A stretch of DNA of 64,000 bases from AP-15 sp963787425 (GTDB lineage Bacteria; Pseudomonadota; Alphaproteobacteria; ATCC43930; CGMCC-115725), in NCBI GenBank assembly GCA_963787425.1, contig CAWBCV010000001.1:1178001-1242000 (forward strand), in the 5' to 3' direction. The translations under genes were made by a program, and so were the position numbers. This document shows, in pieces, positions 44,762 through 53,577 of the stretch (within the stretch, counting starts at the first letter, position 1; the number at the start of each line of letters is the position of its first letter). The notes under the pieces are model-generated. The model had not been told where the DNA came from, did not search any database, and worked only from the letters and a program-made list of their open reading frames with translations.

Positions 44762-45345
44762 TACAGAGCCTTCATCCCTACTACGAGCTGCTCCGCCCCT
44801 GTGCTCCGCTTCGGTACTCTGGTCCTTGCGGTGTGAGCCGCTTGGACATCTCCCTTGGCATCGGAGCGACAGGTTCTCACGTTCCGTACGAGAGCCTGGT
44901 TGAGCTTCGCGCCGTCTGAATGCCGGATGCCGCTCGGGCAGGCTTCAGGGTTCTTCCGAGCTGATCCCGGAGGAAGGGTCACCCCCGGTTTCGACATCGC
45001 CTAATCCGCTTTCGACACTTCATCGACGGTTCGCTTGCGCTCGCCTCTCTCAACCTTGCCTGCCGGGATCACGTCCCGGCGTTTCCGCAACGCTCACCAC
45101 CATCGCTCTTGACGACAGCAGCTCGCGGTGGCTTGAGGCCTGCACCTGAGTGCCGACCTCGAAGGGTCCTCCTTCATCTCTCGTACAGTTCCGCACCGTT
45201 GTACGCAGACGGCACGTTCGTGACACACGACCCCTTCCGGACATTGTTCCTCTCGGGTCAAATGTCTCAGACAGGGCCTTCCCGGAACGTTCTTCACCCG
45301 GTTGGCCTCGAACCGGGCCTCGCGTCAACTCCTAAGGTCAGCGTC
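44762..45345 (-). ncRNA. Degraded group II intron ribozyme sequence
   Basis: Minus-strand sequence just before the reverse transcriptase frame includes stretches recalling group II intron RNA domains I-IV, such as gaccagagtaccgaagc and ggagcagctcgtagtag followed by the ATG region of the encoded protein. Boundaries are uncertain; I did not locate a convincing domain V. It lies between the graveyard and the molybdenum hydroxylase operon. Recognition is by memory of ltrA upstream regions. Confidence 0.6.
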
Positions 45346-45457
45346 TCAGAAATATTCATTTCAGCGCAGACGTCTCGTGTCATCGGGATGGCTCGACGAC
45401 CATAATTCCAGTGGACTTGGCTATTTGGCTGGTGCTCGGCGCAGGATGATTCCCAGT

Positions 45458-47686
45458 TCACTGCTGCAATTTGTCGAGCGTGATTGGCAGGTCGCGCACG
45501 CGCTTGCCGGTCGCGTGATAGATTGCATTGGCGATTGCCGCCGCGACGCCGACGATGCCGATCTCGCCCAGCCCCTTGACGCCCAGCGGATTGACGATGT
45601 CGTCCGGCTCGTCGACGAAGATGACCTGGATGTCATGCACGTCGGCGTTCACCGGCACATGGTATTCGGCAATGTTGGCATTCATGATGCGGCCGAAATT
45701 GTGGTCGACGAGGGTTTCCTCGTGCAATGCCATGCCGATGCCCCACACCACGCCGCCGATGATCTGACTGCGGGCGGTCTTCGTGTTGAGGATCCGGCCG
45801 GCCGCGACCGCGCTGACGACGCGGGTGACCCGGGTGACGCCGAGCTGCTCATCCACCTTTACTTCGGCAAAAACCGCCGAGTGTGTGTTGTGCGCATGTG
45901 ACCCGTCGTCGGCAAAAGTAGTCAATTTTTCCTGCTCGATGCGATCGACGCCGCCATGCCGCATCGCGTCTGCAACCGACACCGCGCGCGACGCATCGCG
46001 CTTGCTGACGAGCTTCCCGTCCGCCAGCGCTACCTCGTCAGCCGCAGCATCGGCGAACGGCGAATTAGGCATCTGCTTTGTCAAACGCAACAGTTCCGTG
46101 CGGATGGCGCCGGCCGTTGTCACGATGCCGTTCGACACCGAGGCTGCGATCCATGATCCGCCTTCGACCGGCGATTGCGGCAATGTCGAGTTGCCGAGCT
46201 TGATCGTGACATTGTCGAGCGGCAGCCCCAGCATGTCGGCTCCGACCTGCGCCATAATCGTGTACGTGCCGGTGCCGATGTCGGAGGTTGCGCAGGAAAC
46301 CTCCGCATGCCCGTTGACGGTGAGCACGATGCGCACCGCGATCGGCACCTGCAACGCTTCCCAGACGCCGGTCGCCATGCCCCAGCCTACCAGCTCGGTG
46401 CCGTCGCGTATCGAGCGGGGCTCGGGGGTGCGCTTGTCCCAACCGAAGACCTCCGCGCCCCGGCGGTAGCAATCGCGCAGGCTCTTGCTGCTGTAGGGCC
46501 GGTCGGTGTGCTGGTCGCGCTCCGAATAACATCGCAAGCGCAGCTCGAGCGGATCGAGCTTGTGCGCGACCGCGAGTTCATCCATTGCGCTTTCGAGCGC
46601 ATAGACGCTAGGCGCCGCGCTGGGGGCGCGCATGTCGCATGGCGTCGCAAGATCGAGCCGCGCCAGCTTGTGCGTGTATTTCGCGTGGGCGCCCTTGTAG
46701 AGGAGGCCGGACCAGCCGGTCTCTTGGCGATGAAAATCCTCGTATTGCGATGTCACCGTGACTGCTTCGTGCGTGATCGCATCGAGCGTTCCGCCAGTGT
46801 TTGCGCCCAGCTCGATCTGCTGAATCATCGCGGGCCGGTAGCCGAGCACATACATCTGCTGGCGGGTCAGGACGAGCCGCACCGAGCGCTTCAGCGCGCG
46901 CGCCGCCAACGCGGCAAGGACGACGTTATATTGGGGGCGCAATCCGGAGCCGAACCCGCCGCCCATAAAGGGCGACATGACGCGCACATCGTCCGGTTCC
47001 ATCTCGAGCACATTGCAGAGATACCGCTGCACATTCTGCACGCCCTGGGTCTTGTCGTAGATCACGAGCTTGCCGCCCGCCTCGAAGACCACAGTCGAGG
47101 CAAACAATTCCATCGGGTTGTGATGCTCGATTGGTGTGTAATATTCGCCGCGATGACGGCGCTCGGCGGCGGCGACTGCAGGCTCGGGCGTGCCGCGGGG
47201 CTTTGGCGGGGCAAACGGATTCTCGGCCGGGCTTGCGGGTTCCAATGCGAAGGCCGCATCACGCTGAGCATACAAATCCGTGACGTGCGGTTCCTCGGCA
47301 TATTCCACGCGGACCAGCGACCCAGCGAAGCGTGCGATCTCTGGTTCTTCGGCGACCACAAGTGCGACCGGCTGGCCGCTGAACCAAACCCGGTCGTCGT
47401 AGAGCGGCCTAAACGGGGAACCCTCCGGAGCCACATCGTCCTTGTAGGCGCTGTCGGCGCTGGCCATGGCCGGCCGATTCTGATGTGTGAGCACGTCGAT
47501 CACGCCTTCAACAGAAAGCGCCTTGCTCGCGTCGATGCGCGCGATGCGGCCCTTGGCAATGGTGGATGTAACGACGCTGGCATGCGCGAGGCCGGCCGTA
47601 CTGAACTCGCCAGCGTATTTCGCTGCGCCGGTGACCTTGGCGCGGCCATCGACGCGAGATGTGGCCGTGCCGATGTAAGTCGTCAT
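45458..47686 (-). CDS. Molybdenum hydroxylase large subunit, xanthine dehydrogenase/aldehyde oxidase family
   Basis: A 742-residue molybdopterin-binding subunit. It begins YIGTATSRVDGRAKVTGAAKYAGEF and has the cofactor-binding segments PFMGGGFGSGLRPQ and GGSWIAASVSNGI; the catalytic Glu is in VKGLGEIGIVG near the C-terminus. It should hydroxylate aldehydes or N-heterocycles. ATG 47686 is chosen because AGGAGC lies 8 bases upstream. It is the third gene of a 2Fe-2S / FAD / Mo operon, the same order as PaoABC/YagTSR. Confidence 0.93.
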   Translation of the reverse strand: MTTYIGTATSRVDGRAKVTGAAKYAGEFSTAGLAHASVVTSTIAKGRIARIDASKALSVEGVIDVLTHQNRPAMASADSAYKDDVAPEGSPFRPLYDDRVWFSGQPVALVVAEEPEIARFAGSLVRVEYAEEPHVTDLYAQRDAAFALEPASPAENPFAPPKPRGTPEPAVAAAERRHRGEYYTPIEHHNPMELFASTVVFEAGGKLVIYDKTQGVQNVQRYLCNVLEMEPDDVRVMSPFMGGGFGSGLRPQYNVVLAALAARALKRSVRLVLTRQQMYVLGYRPAMIQQIELGANTGGTLDAITHEAVTVTSQYEDFHRQETGWSGLLYKGAHAKYTHKLARLDLATPCDMRAPSAAPSVYALESAMDELAVAHKLDPLELRLRCYSERDQHTDRPYSSKSLRDCYRRGAEVFGWDKRTPEPRSIRDGTELVGWGMATGVWEALQVPIAVRIVLTVNGHAEVSCATSDIGTGTYTIMAQVGADMLGLPLDNVTIKLGNSTLPQSPVEGGSWIAASVSNGIVTTAGAIRTELLRLTKQMPNSPFADAAADEVALADGKLVSKRDASRAVSVADAMRHGGVDRIEQEKLTTFADDGSHAHNTHSAVFAEVKVDEQLGVTRVTRVVSAVAAGRILNTKTARSQIIGGVVWGIGMALHEETLVDHNFGRIMNANIAEYHVPVNADVHDIQVIFVDEPDDIVNPLGVKGLGEIGIVGVAAAIANAIYHATGKRVRDLPITLDKLQQ

Positions 47687-47713
47687 TGGGCTGCTCCTGC
47701 TCACCGGATTTTC

Positions 47714-48718
47714 TTAATTGGATTGCGACTGCGGGGTGCCGTCCGCCGCCTGCGTCAGCGCACGGACGATAGCCCGGCGCGCGAGATCGATCTTGAAGGC
47801 GTTATGCTCGAAGCTCTTGGCGTCGCGCAATAAGAGGTCCGCGGCGCCGGTGAACGTCGATTGGCTGGCGGCGTGCCCGCGCAGCGCCGCTTCGGCTGAC
47901 GGGTCGCGCCAAGGCTTGTGTGCAACACCGCCGAGCGCCAGACGGGCCTCTTTGATTGTGTTTCCTTCGAGCTCCAGCGCAGCCGCGACAGACACCAGCG
48001 CAAATGCATAGGAAAGGCGATCGCGGATCTTCAGATAGGTGTAATTTGTCGCAAAGCCCTGCGCCGGAAGCTCGACCGCCGTGACGATCTCATTCGGTTG
48101 CAGATTCGTGTCGCGCTGCGGCGTGTTGCCTGGCAGCCGATGGAAATCCGAAAATGCAATCGCGCGCGCTCCCGCCGGCCCGGCCACATGGACTGTGGCG
48201 TCGAGCGCGGCCAGCGCCACGCACATGTCGGAGGGATGCGTCGCAATGCATGCTTCGCTCGCGCCGAGGATCGCGTGCATGCGGTTGAGTCCGGCGATGG
48301 CGGGGCAGCCGCTGCCGGGCTCGCGTTTATTGCAGGGTGTCGCGATGTCGTAGAAGTAGTAGCAGCGCGTGCGTTGCAGAAGGTTGCCACCGGTCGAGGC
48401 CATGTTGCGCAGCTGCGCCGATGCGCCGGCCAGGATCGCACTCGCGAGCATCGGATAGCGTTGCGCGACCAGCGGGTGATAGGCGAGGTCGGAATTCGGC
48501 ACGAGCGCGCCGATCCGCAACCCGCCATTTGCTGTCTCCTCGACGGTTTTGAGCGGCAACCGCGAGATGTCGATCAGCCGCGACGGGCGTTCGACATCCT
48601 CCTTCATTAGGTCGATCATGTTGGTGCCGCCGGCGATAAATTTCGCGCTCGGATCGGCGGCAATCTGGCGCACCGCGTCGGCGACGTCGGTGGCCCGGGC
48701 GTAGTGGAAATTGATCAT
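47714..48718 (-). CDS. Molybdenum hydroxylase FAD-binding subunit
   Basis: A 334-residue CO-dehydrogenase-flavoprotein-type subunit. FAD contacts are suggested by KFIAGGTNMIDLMKEDV near residue 27 and NMASTGGNLLQRTRCYYFYD near residue 108, where the tail also holds Cys residues seen in PaoB-type proteins with an extra [4Fe-4S] site. It passes electrons between the 2Fe-2S and Mo subunits. Its ATG overlaps the stop of the 2Fe-2S gene by four bases, and 27 bases separate it from the large-subunit gene. Confidence 0.93.
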   Translation of the reverse strand: MINFHYARATDVADAVRQIAADPSAKFIAGGTNMIDLMKEDVERPSRLIDISRLPLKTVEETANGGLRIGALVPNSDLAYHPLVAQRYPMLASAILAGASAQLRNMASTGGNLLQRTRCYYFYDIATPCNKREPGSGCPAIAGLNRMHAILGASEACIATHPSDMCVALAALDATVHVAGPAGARAIAFSDFHRLPGNTPQRDTNLQPNEIVTAVELPAQGFATNYTYLKIRDRLSYAFALVSVAAALELEGNTIKEARLALGGVAHKPWRDPSAEAALRGHAASQSTFTGAADLLLRDAKSFEHNAFKIDLARRAIVRALTQAADGTPQSQSN

Positions 48719-49239
48719 GATCGCCCCATCGCCTGCTGGATCGCCGCAACGATGTTGGGATAGGCGCCGCAGCGGCAGATATTGCCGCTCATGAGCTCGC
48801 GGATTTCATCGGTGCTGTTCGCCTTGCCCTCGGCGATCAAGCCGGCGGCCGAACAGATCTGCCCCGGTGTGCAGTAGCCGCACTGGAACGCGTCGTGGTC
48901 GATGAACGCCTGCTGCAGCGCATGCAGCACACCATTTGTCGCCAGGCCTTCGATTGTGGTCACCTCGGCGCCGTCCTTCATTACGGCGAGTGTGAGGCAG
49001 GAATTGATCCGGCGGCCGTCCACCAGCACCGTACACGCGCCGCATTGGCCGTGATCGCAGCCCTTCTTGGTCCCGGTCAGGTCGAGGTGGTCGCGCAGCG
49101 CATCGAGTAGGGTCGTCCACGGCGCAACCTCGAGCTGCGTCGCGACGCCGTTGATGGTCAGCTCGACCGGAATCTTTTCCGGAGCCGGGATGGTTGATCG
49201 GGCCGCCGTGCTTGTTCGCGCCATTTTAGGTTTCCGCAT
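48715..49239 (-). CDS. Molybdenum hydroxylase [2Fe-2S] subunit
   Basis: A subunit of about 174 residues. The ferredoxin-type cluster is GCDHGQCGACTVLVDGRRINSC, and the second, helical cluster is CGYCTPGQI with CRCGAY. An extra N-terminal stretch (about 30 residues, Ala/Thr/Ser-rich) could be a disordered or export-related leader, as in periplasmic PaoA. ATGs at 49239 and 49224 are both possible and neither has a strong ribosome site. It is the first gene of the operon. Confidence 0.9.
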   Translation of the reverse strand: MRKPKMARTSTAARSTIPAPEKIPVELTINGVATQLEVAPWTTLLDALRDHLDLTGTKKGCDHGQCGACTVLVDGRRINSCLTLAVMKDGAEVTTIEGLATNGVLHALQQAFIDHDAFQCGYCTPGQICSAAGLIAEGKANSTDEIRELMSGNICRCGAYPNIVAAIQQAMGRS

Positions 49240-49680
49240 GTCTTGAAGAGGTTCACAAGCCAACGCGCGACAACCCAGATCCGATCCGCGATCCAAGCCG
49301 GGCTGTCCAGTTCACGAAAATCGAGGCACTCTTTTCGACGAACGCTTTAGCTGCCGAATAGCGTCCGCAACCAACATCATCACTCACAGCGCATCCTCGA
49401 CAAGGCCGGCCGATAGGCACACTTCAGACGAGGCGACCACCGTCGGGAAGTCCTATTTTTGGCGTTGAGCGGGTGCGCTCACGACGGGCGCCAACCGGCG
49501 CGGTTGACCCAAAGCGGCAGGTGCGGGGACGGCAGAATGGCCCCGTAGCGACGGCGGACGCAGCCCGGTGGCAAGCATTACCTGGCTTGAGGTCGGGGTA
49601 TCTCATGGAACTTGTCAGGCTCCTCAATAGTTTGGGATCGCAAATTGCGCCGGCAAGCACTGATCCGCGCCATTCAATCG
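49240..49680. other. Promoter-side stretch with no supported gene
   Basis: No conserved frame is found. The part nearest 49240 should hold the promoter of the molybdenum hydroxylase operon; I see no recognisable operator. Confidence 0.45.
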
Positions 49681-49983
49681 ACCAGACCGTGTTTGAAAAA
49701 CGGTGCCGGACCCGCAAAACCTTCGATTGCGGCTCGCCGGTCAGCGGCGCTCTCATGCAGGACGGCAATAGCCGCGAGATGCTGTGGCAAGTTGGACGAG
49801 CAACCCGCCGAAATCAGCCGCTTTGTGACGCTGGTGCGCGGGGACATCCTGTTCACCGGTTCGCCGGCGGGCTGGGCCGCGAGCAAAGGCGTGCCGTTCC
49901 TGAAGCCCGACGACCGCATCCGGGCAGAGATCGAAGACTCCCTTGGCTCACCAGCCCCGGATCGCGAAACGAGCACCCCATGA
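49681..49983 (+). pseudogene. C-terminal remnant of a fumarylacetoacetate hydrolase-family gene
   Basis: One frame gives FDCGSPVSGALMQDGNSREMLW. After a one-base shift near 49796 the next gives EISRFVTLVRGDILFTGSPAGW and FLKPDDRIRAEIED, the C-terminal half of FAH-family enzymes (GD.i.TGSPaG). The N-terminal half with the metal-binding residues is absent. The stop overlaps the ATG of the monooxygenase remnant, so they once formed an operon for aromatic-acid breakdown. Confidence 0.75.
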
Positions 49984-50960
49984 CCGATCCCGTTCTGATC
50001 GTAGGCGCCGGCCCGGCGGCCTCACCGCCGCGGCTCGGTGTCGCCGAGCGGCTGATCGAGAAGGCACCCAAGCCAGCGACGACGTCGCGCGCCATCGGCG
50101 TGCAGGCGCGGACCCTGGGGCTACTGCACCAGCGTGGCCTCGCCGACGAGATGGTGCGTCTGGGCAATCCCGCCCACGGCGGAAGTGTCTATGGCGACGG
50201 CAAGCGCATCTTCCGGCTGGATCTCGGCAACGTGGACAGCCGCTTACGACTACCTGCAGTTCATTTCTCAGTCCGAGACCGAACGCATCCTGCGCGAGGC
50301 GATCGGCAGCAAGGTGTCGAGATCGAGCGCGGTGTTGAGCTGATCGGCATTGCGCAGGACGCGCTGTCGCACGACGCCTCACCCGTCACGGCCATCCTGC
50401 GCCACCCCCGACGGCAAGCTGGAGCAAACGACGGCGCCATGGCTGATCGGCGCAGAAGGCGCTCATAGCTTGGTACGTACAACGCTGGACCTGCAGTTCG
50501 AAGGGAGGACGCTCGATGAGCAGTATGCACTCGGCGATCTTTATCTCACTGGCGAGCTGCCGGAGAACGACTTCCACATCTACTCGTCCGAGCACGGCTT
50601 CATGGGCCTGTTCCCGATGGGCGGCGGCCGGTACCGGCTGATCGCCAGCAATCCGTTCAGCAAACCGGAGAAGGGCACCGAGCCGTCGCTGGAGGAACTG
50701 CAGGGATTGCTGGACCCGTCATGTTTCGTGCTGCTTGTGGCCCACGACACCGACGCCGATACGCTCGATCCGGCCCTGCGCGACGCCGCCTCCGCCCATG
50801 GCGCCGAATTTGCCGTCAGGGAGCTTGCCCCAAAAACTGCGACAGCGGATCGGACCCGCTACGAAACCGCACTCGGCCGATCCAGCGTGTACCTCGTGCG
50901 CCCTGACTGATATGTCGGGCTCGCGGCCGGCCCTCACGCTGCGGCCAGGCGACTGGCCGC
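49980..50960 (+). pseudogene. Aromatic FAD-dependent monooxygenase gene with several breaks
   Basis: The start is VLIVGAGPAASPPRLGVAERLIEKA, where part of the FAD-binding helix is deleted, then TTSRAIGVQARTLGLLHQRG. A shift near 50230 gives YLQFISQSETERILREAIGS; another near 50400 gives WLIGAEGAHSLVRTTL and GFMGLFPMGGGRYRLIASNP; and a stop interrupts the tail VYLVRPD-stop-YVGLAAGPHA near 50908. The protein would have hydroxylated an aromatic ring, as does the intact relative at 35033. Multiple lesions rule out a simple sequencing slip. Confidence 0.82.
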
Positions 50961-50999
50961 CTAACCGCCGGCATTGGTTCACCGCAGGGGAGGCCCCCT

Positions 51000-51584
51000 A
51001 TGTCCATTGATCTGACGCTCCTACTTGATCCAGCGGATGCACAAATCCTGTTTGCGGACCTGCAGCCATCCATCGTCGCGCGCAGCCGCACCAACCCGCC
51101 GGAGGCACTCGCGCGCTCGGCCGGAGTGATGGCGGACGTTGGCGCGCTCCTTGGCCCGCCGCTGCATTTCAGCGTCGTGCCTGAAGGAGGCAATGGCCCG
51201 GTGCTGATTCCCGAACTCGCCCGGTATGGTGCTGCTTCACAAGTGTTGCTTCGGGCGTCCGCGAGCCCGTTCCTTGAGAAGACGACCTGCACGGCCTTAT
51301 CGGCAACCGGCCGTAAGATCCTAGTGCTGTGCGGCTTCGCAACCGAGGATGTCGTGCTGCACGCGGCGCGCGGCGCCATCGAGGCCGGCTATACTGTTCT
51401 GGTACCCGTTGACGCCTGCGGCGGCATGTCGGCACGCACGGAGGACGCCACGTTCCGACAGATCGAGGTAGCTGGCGGTGCCACTACATCCGTCGCTGGC
51501 ATAGTCACGGGCCTGGCGCCCGACTTCAGCAGAGAACCGGGACGGCAAGCATTCCAAATGTTGCAAGCGCTGCGTCTCAGATAA
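51000..51584 (+). CDS. Isochorismatase-family hydrolase-like protein lacking the nucleophilic Cys
   Basis: A 194-residue protein with the cysteine-hydrolase fold: FADLQPSIV carries the catalytic Asp. The later strand ILVLCGFATEDVVLHAARGAIEAGY aligns with GVxTHxCVxxTAxdAxxrGy of nicotinamidases, but the nucleophilic Cys position is Val. Isochorismatases proper do without the Cys, so it may hydrolyse vinyl ethers or have another role. Neighbouring genes are decayed monooxygenase genes upstream and the element array downstream. The start is ATG 51000. Confidence 0.8.
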   Translation: MSIDLTLLLDPADAQILFADLQPSIVARSRTNPPEALARSAGVMADVGALLGPPLHFSVVPEGGNGPVLIPELARYGAASQVLLRASASPFLEKTTCTALSATGRKILVLCGFATEDVVLHAARGAIEAGYTVLVPVDACGGMSARTEDATFRQIEVAGGATTSVAGIVTGLAPDFSREPGRQAFQMLQALRLR

Positions 51585-51718
51585 TCGGTCATGAGACATA
51601 AATGCTGTCCCCAGAAGCGGACGACCGGAGTCCAGCAACGTTGAAGCGATTATGGAACGCCGCAAGGTCGCCGAGCATCCACACGCCAGATCGACGCGTT
51701 GGAATTTGGAGACGTAAT
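51585..51718. other. Short gap before the element array
   Basis: No gene is seen. The last bases (gacgtaatttag) form one half of the reconstructed empty target site; the other half is at 55433 onwards. Confidence 0.5.
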
Positions 51719-53338
51719 TTAGTCGCTTACGACCTGAGTGTTTGCATTTTGTGAGCAGATTTGTCAGGCCAGAGCAGGAATGATGGTGTGTTCGGTGAGA
51801 CGGCGGCCGGCAGCGATGGCGGCGCGGCCAGCGCGGGTGAGATAGTAGCGATAGGTACCGAGGACGCGTTTGATGACGCCGAGATGGCGCACACGGGCGA
51901 GTTGTCGGGATAGGGTGGCGGGAGAGGATTGGCCGAGGAGCGGCAGTAGGTCGGCGCGGCGGAGACCAGCGATATTGAAGCCAGGACGCTGGAGGGCGGC
52001 GAGCAGGGTCTGTTCGGCGCGGCTGAAAAAGTTGAGGCCCTTGAGGTTTCGGCCTTTGAGCGGACGGGGTTGGGTGAGACGGTCGAGCGTCCGGATGCCA
52101 GCCGAGAAGTCGTCCAGACTGGAGAGGTATTCAAGGTAACGGCGATTGCAGCTTAGCAAGATCTCACGCAAGTCCTTGAGGCTGTAGATGGTCTTTCTGA
52201 CGGGGGCCAGGGCGCGAGTTGCCGGGCCTTGGCGATGTTCCACCTTGCGGTAGTGCTTGAAAGCGGAGACGTCGTTGGTGGTCGTCTCGATACGTAGGAC
52301 GAGGCCGAATTTGTCGTAGATCTTGATCGAGGACTTACTGAAACGATGCTTGACGCAGGTGCCCTCGATACGCGTGGTGAATTGGCTGCCGATCTCTTGG
52401 GCGAGTTGGGCAGTGATCTTGTGGCCGAGAAAGGTGGCGACGTGTTCGGCTTTGACGGTCAGGATGGCTTGCCGGGAAAGCTGTTCATAGAGGGGTTTGA
52501 GGATGGCCGGCGTGCGGAACACCAGATCAGTGGCGTATTCGACCTGCATGAAACTCCAGTGGTAGGACTGGGCGAAGACGTCGAGCACCGGACAGCACTG
52601 CTGGGCATAGTGATCGAGGATGCGATGCAGGTGGTCGGGCGAGAGGGTGTCGGCGAGGGCCTGCGCGCGCTCCCAGTCGTCAATGCGCAGAAAGGCGTTG
52701 TCGGCAAGGGTGAAACCGACGCCGGCGGCGGTGAGTTGGCGGGCCAGCCAGCTATGCCCATTGCAATAGAACTGCAGACGGAACGGGCACCAGGTCGGCA
52801 CGCGCAGATAGATCAGGCCCAACTCGGCGTCGATGAAGTAGAAGTAGTAATGCAGGCATTTGCCAGTATCCGGCCGCAAGAAGGTGCGATGCGTGTGCTT
52901 GTCATGCCAGGGCTTGTAGGTGTGGCAGGCTTCCATCGCCGAGATGATATGCACCAGGCCGGGACGGTCGCCGCGGACGACAAGCACCCTGGCGACGACG
53001 TCCTCCTTGCGGATGTGGTTCTTGGCAATGTGTTCGATGGTAATGCCAGCGGCACTCGCCAACTCGGCGGCGCGCTCGCGTACTCGATCGCGAAGTGGTT
53101 CGGCAAATCGCGGATAGTCGAAGATCCGGATCTGCCGCGCAGAAAGAAATCCCGTCATTCCCTTCGCGTAACAGGCTCCCGGCAGCGTGCCGGTGACGAT
53201 GATCCGGTCATAGCAGGAGAGCACCCCGGCGAGGCGCTCGCGGTAACGCTCCGTCAGCGGCTGCCTCAACCTCCCCTCCTGCTCCCCGCGTCTCCTGCGT
53301 CTATTTTAACCTGTTTGGTTCCGGCTTCGCCGGCTTAG
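51719..53338 (-). mobile_element. Copy 2 of the hairpin-ended element (array member)
   Basis: This copy occupies 51723-53338 plus a flanking TTAG (51719-51722), reads on the minus strand and has the same 1,616-bp length as copy 1. Its right end (GTCGCTTACGAC as read on the plus strand, 51722 onwards) abuts host DNA, and its left end CCGGCTTCGCCGGCTTAG (53321-53338) abuts mini-element 1. The encoded protein differs from that of copy 1 at one residue (Val for Leu within ARVRHLG). Near-identity shows recent spread. Confidence 0.85.
51764..53269 (-). CDS. Putative transposase/Rep of the mobile element, copy 2
   Basis: A 501-residue protein, identical to the copy 1 protein except for RVRHLG in place of RLRHLG in the C-terminal winged-helix-like region. 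It shares the TTG start with the strong GGAGGGGAGG site. See copy 1 for motifs; no canonical transposase signature is found. The intact frame suggests it can still be expressed. Confidence 0.7.
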   Translation of the reverse strand: MRQPLTERYRERLAGVLSCYDRIIVTGTLPGACYAKGMTGFLSARQIRIFDYPRFAEPLRDRVRERAAELASAAGITIEHIAKNHIRKEDVVARVLVVRGDRPGLVHIISAMEACHTYKPWHDKHTHRTFLRPDTGKCLHYYFYFIDAELGLIYLRVPTWCPFRLQFYCNGHSWLARQLTAAGVGFTLADNAFLRIDDWERAQALADTLSPDHLHRILDHYAQQCCPVLDVFAQSYHWSFMQVEYATDLVFRTPAILKPLYEQLSRQAILTVKAEHVATFLGHKITAQLAQEIGSQFTTRIEGTCVKHRFSKSSIKIYDKFGLVLRIETTTNDVSAFKHYRKVEHRQGPATRALAPVRKTIYSLKDLREILLSCNRRYLEYLSSLDDFSAGIRTLDRLTQPRPLKGRNLKGLNFFSRAEQTLLAALQRPGFNIAGLRRADLLPLLGQSSPATLSRQLARVRHLGVIKRVLGTYRYYLTRAGRAAIAAGRRLTEHTIIPALA

Positions 53339-53577
53339 TCTCTTACGAGCTAGACTCGCGACAACACGTGCGAAGAATCTTGTGGCCGGAATCGCGGAGG
53401 AGTGCAACCATGGGCGTGCTGAAAAGCGTTGAACCCACAGGGTTCTTGGCCTTCGCACCCGCGTTTGCGAGAACAAACTGGGCGGATGTAAATCGGCGGA
53501 TCATCCAAAATTGCCGGTACCGCCGAGGAAAAGTCTTGTCTTCGGCCGCCTGTTTGGTTCCGGCCTTGCCGGCTTAG
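53339..53577. mobile_element. Mini-element 1, 239 bp, with ends related to the full element
   Basis: It begins (plus strand) TCTCTTACGAGCT, like the full element's TCGCTTACGACCT right end, and ends CCTGTTTGGTTCCGG, then CCTTGCCGGCTTAG, nearly the full element's left end. Only the central three bases differ (CTT for TTC). The interior shares no sequence with the transposase gene. A short frame on the plus strand, ATG 53410 after GGAGGAG, encodes MGVLKSVEPTGFLAFAPAF and runs into the end repeat. It is probably a non-mobile derivative moved by the full element. Whether the frame is translated is unknown. Confidence 0.65.

Noticed and set aside
49473..50468. A 331-residue open frame across the FAH and monooxygenase remnants
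   Set aside because: The frame joins unrelated pieces of two decayed genes; only its segments match families.
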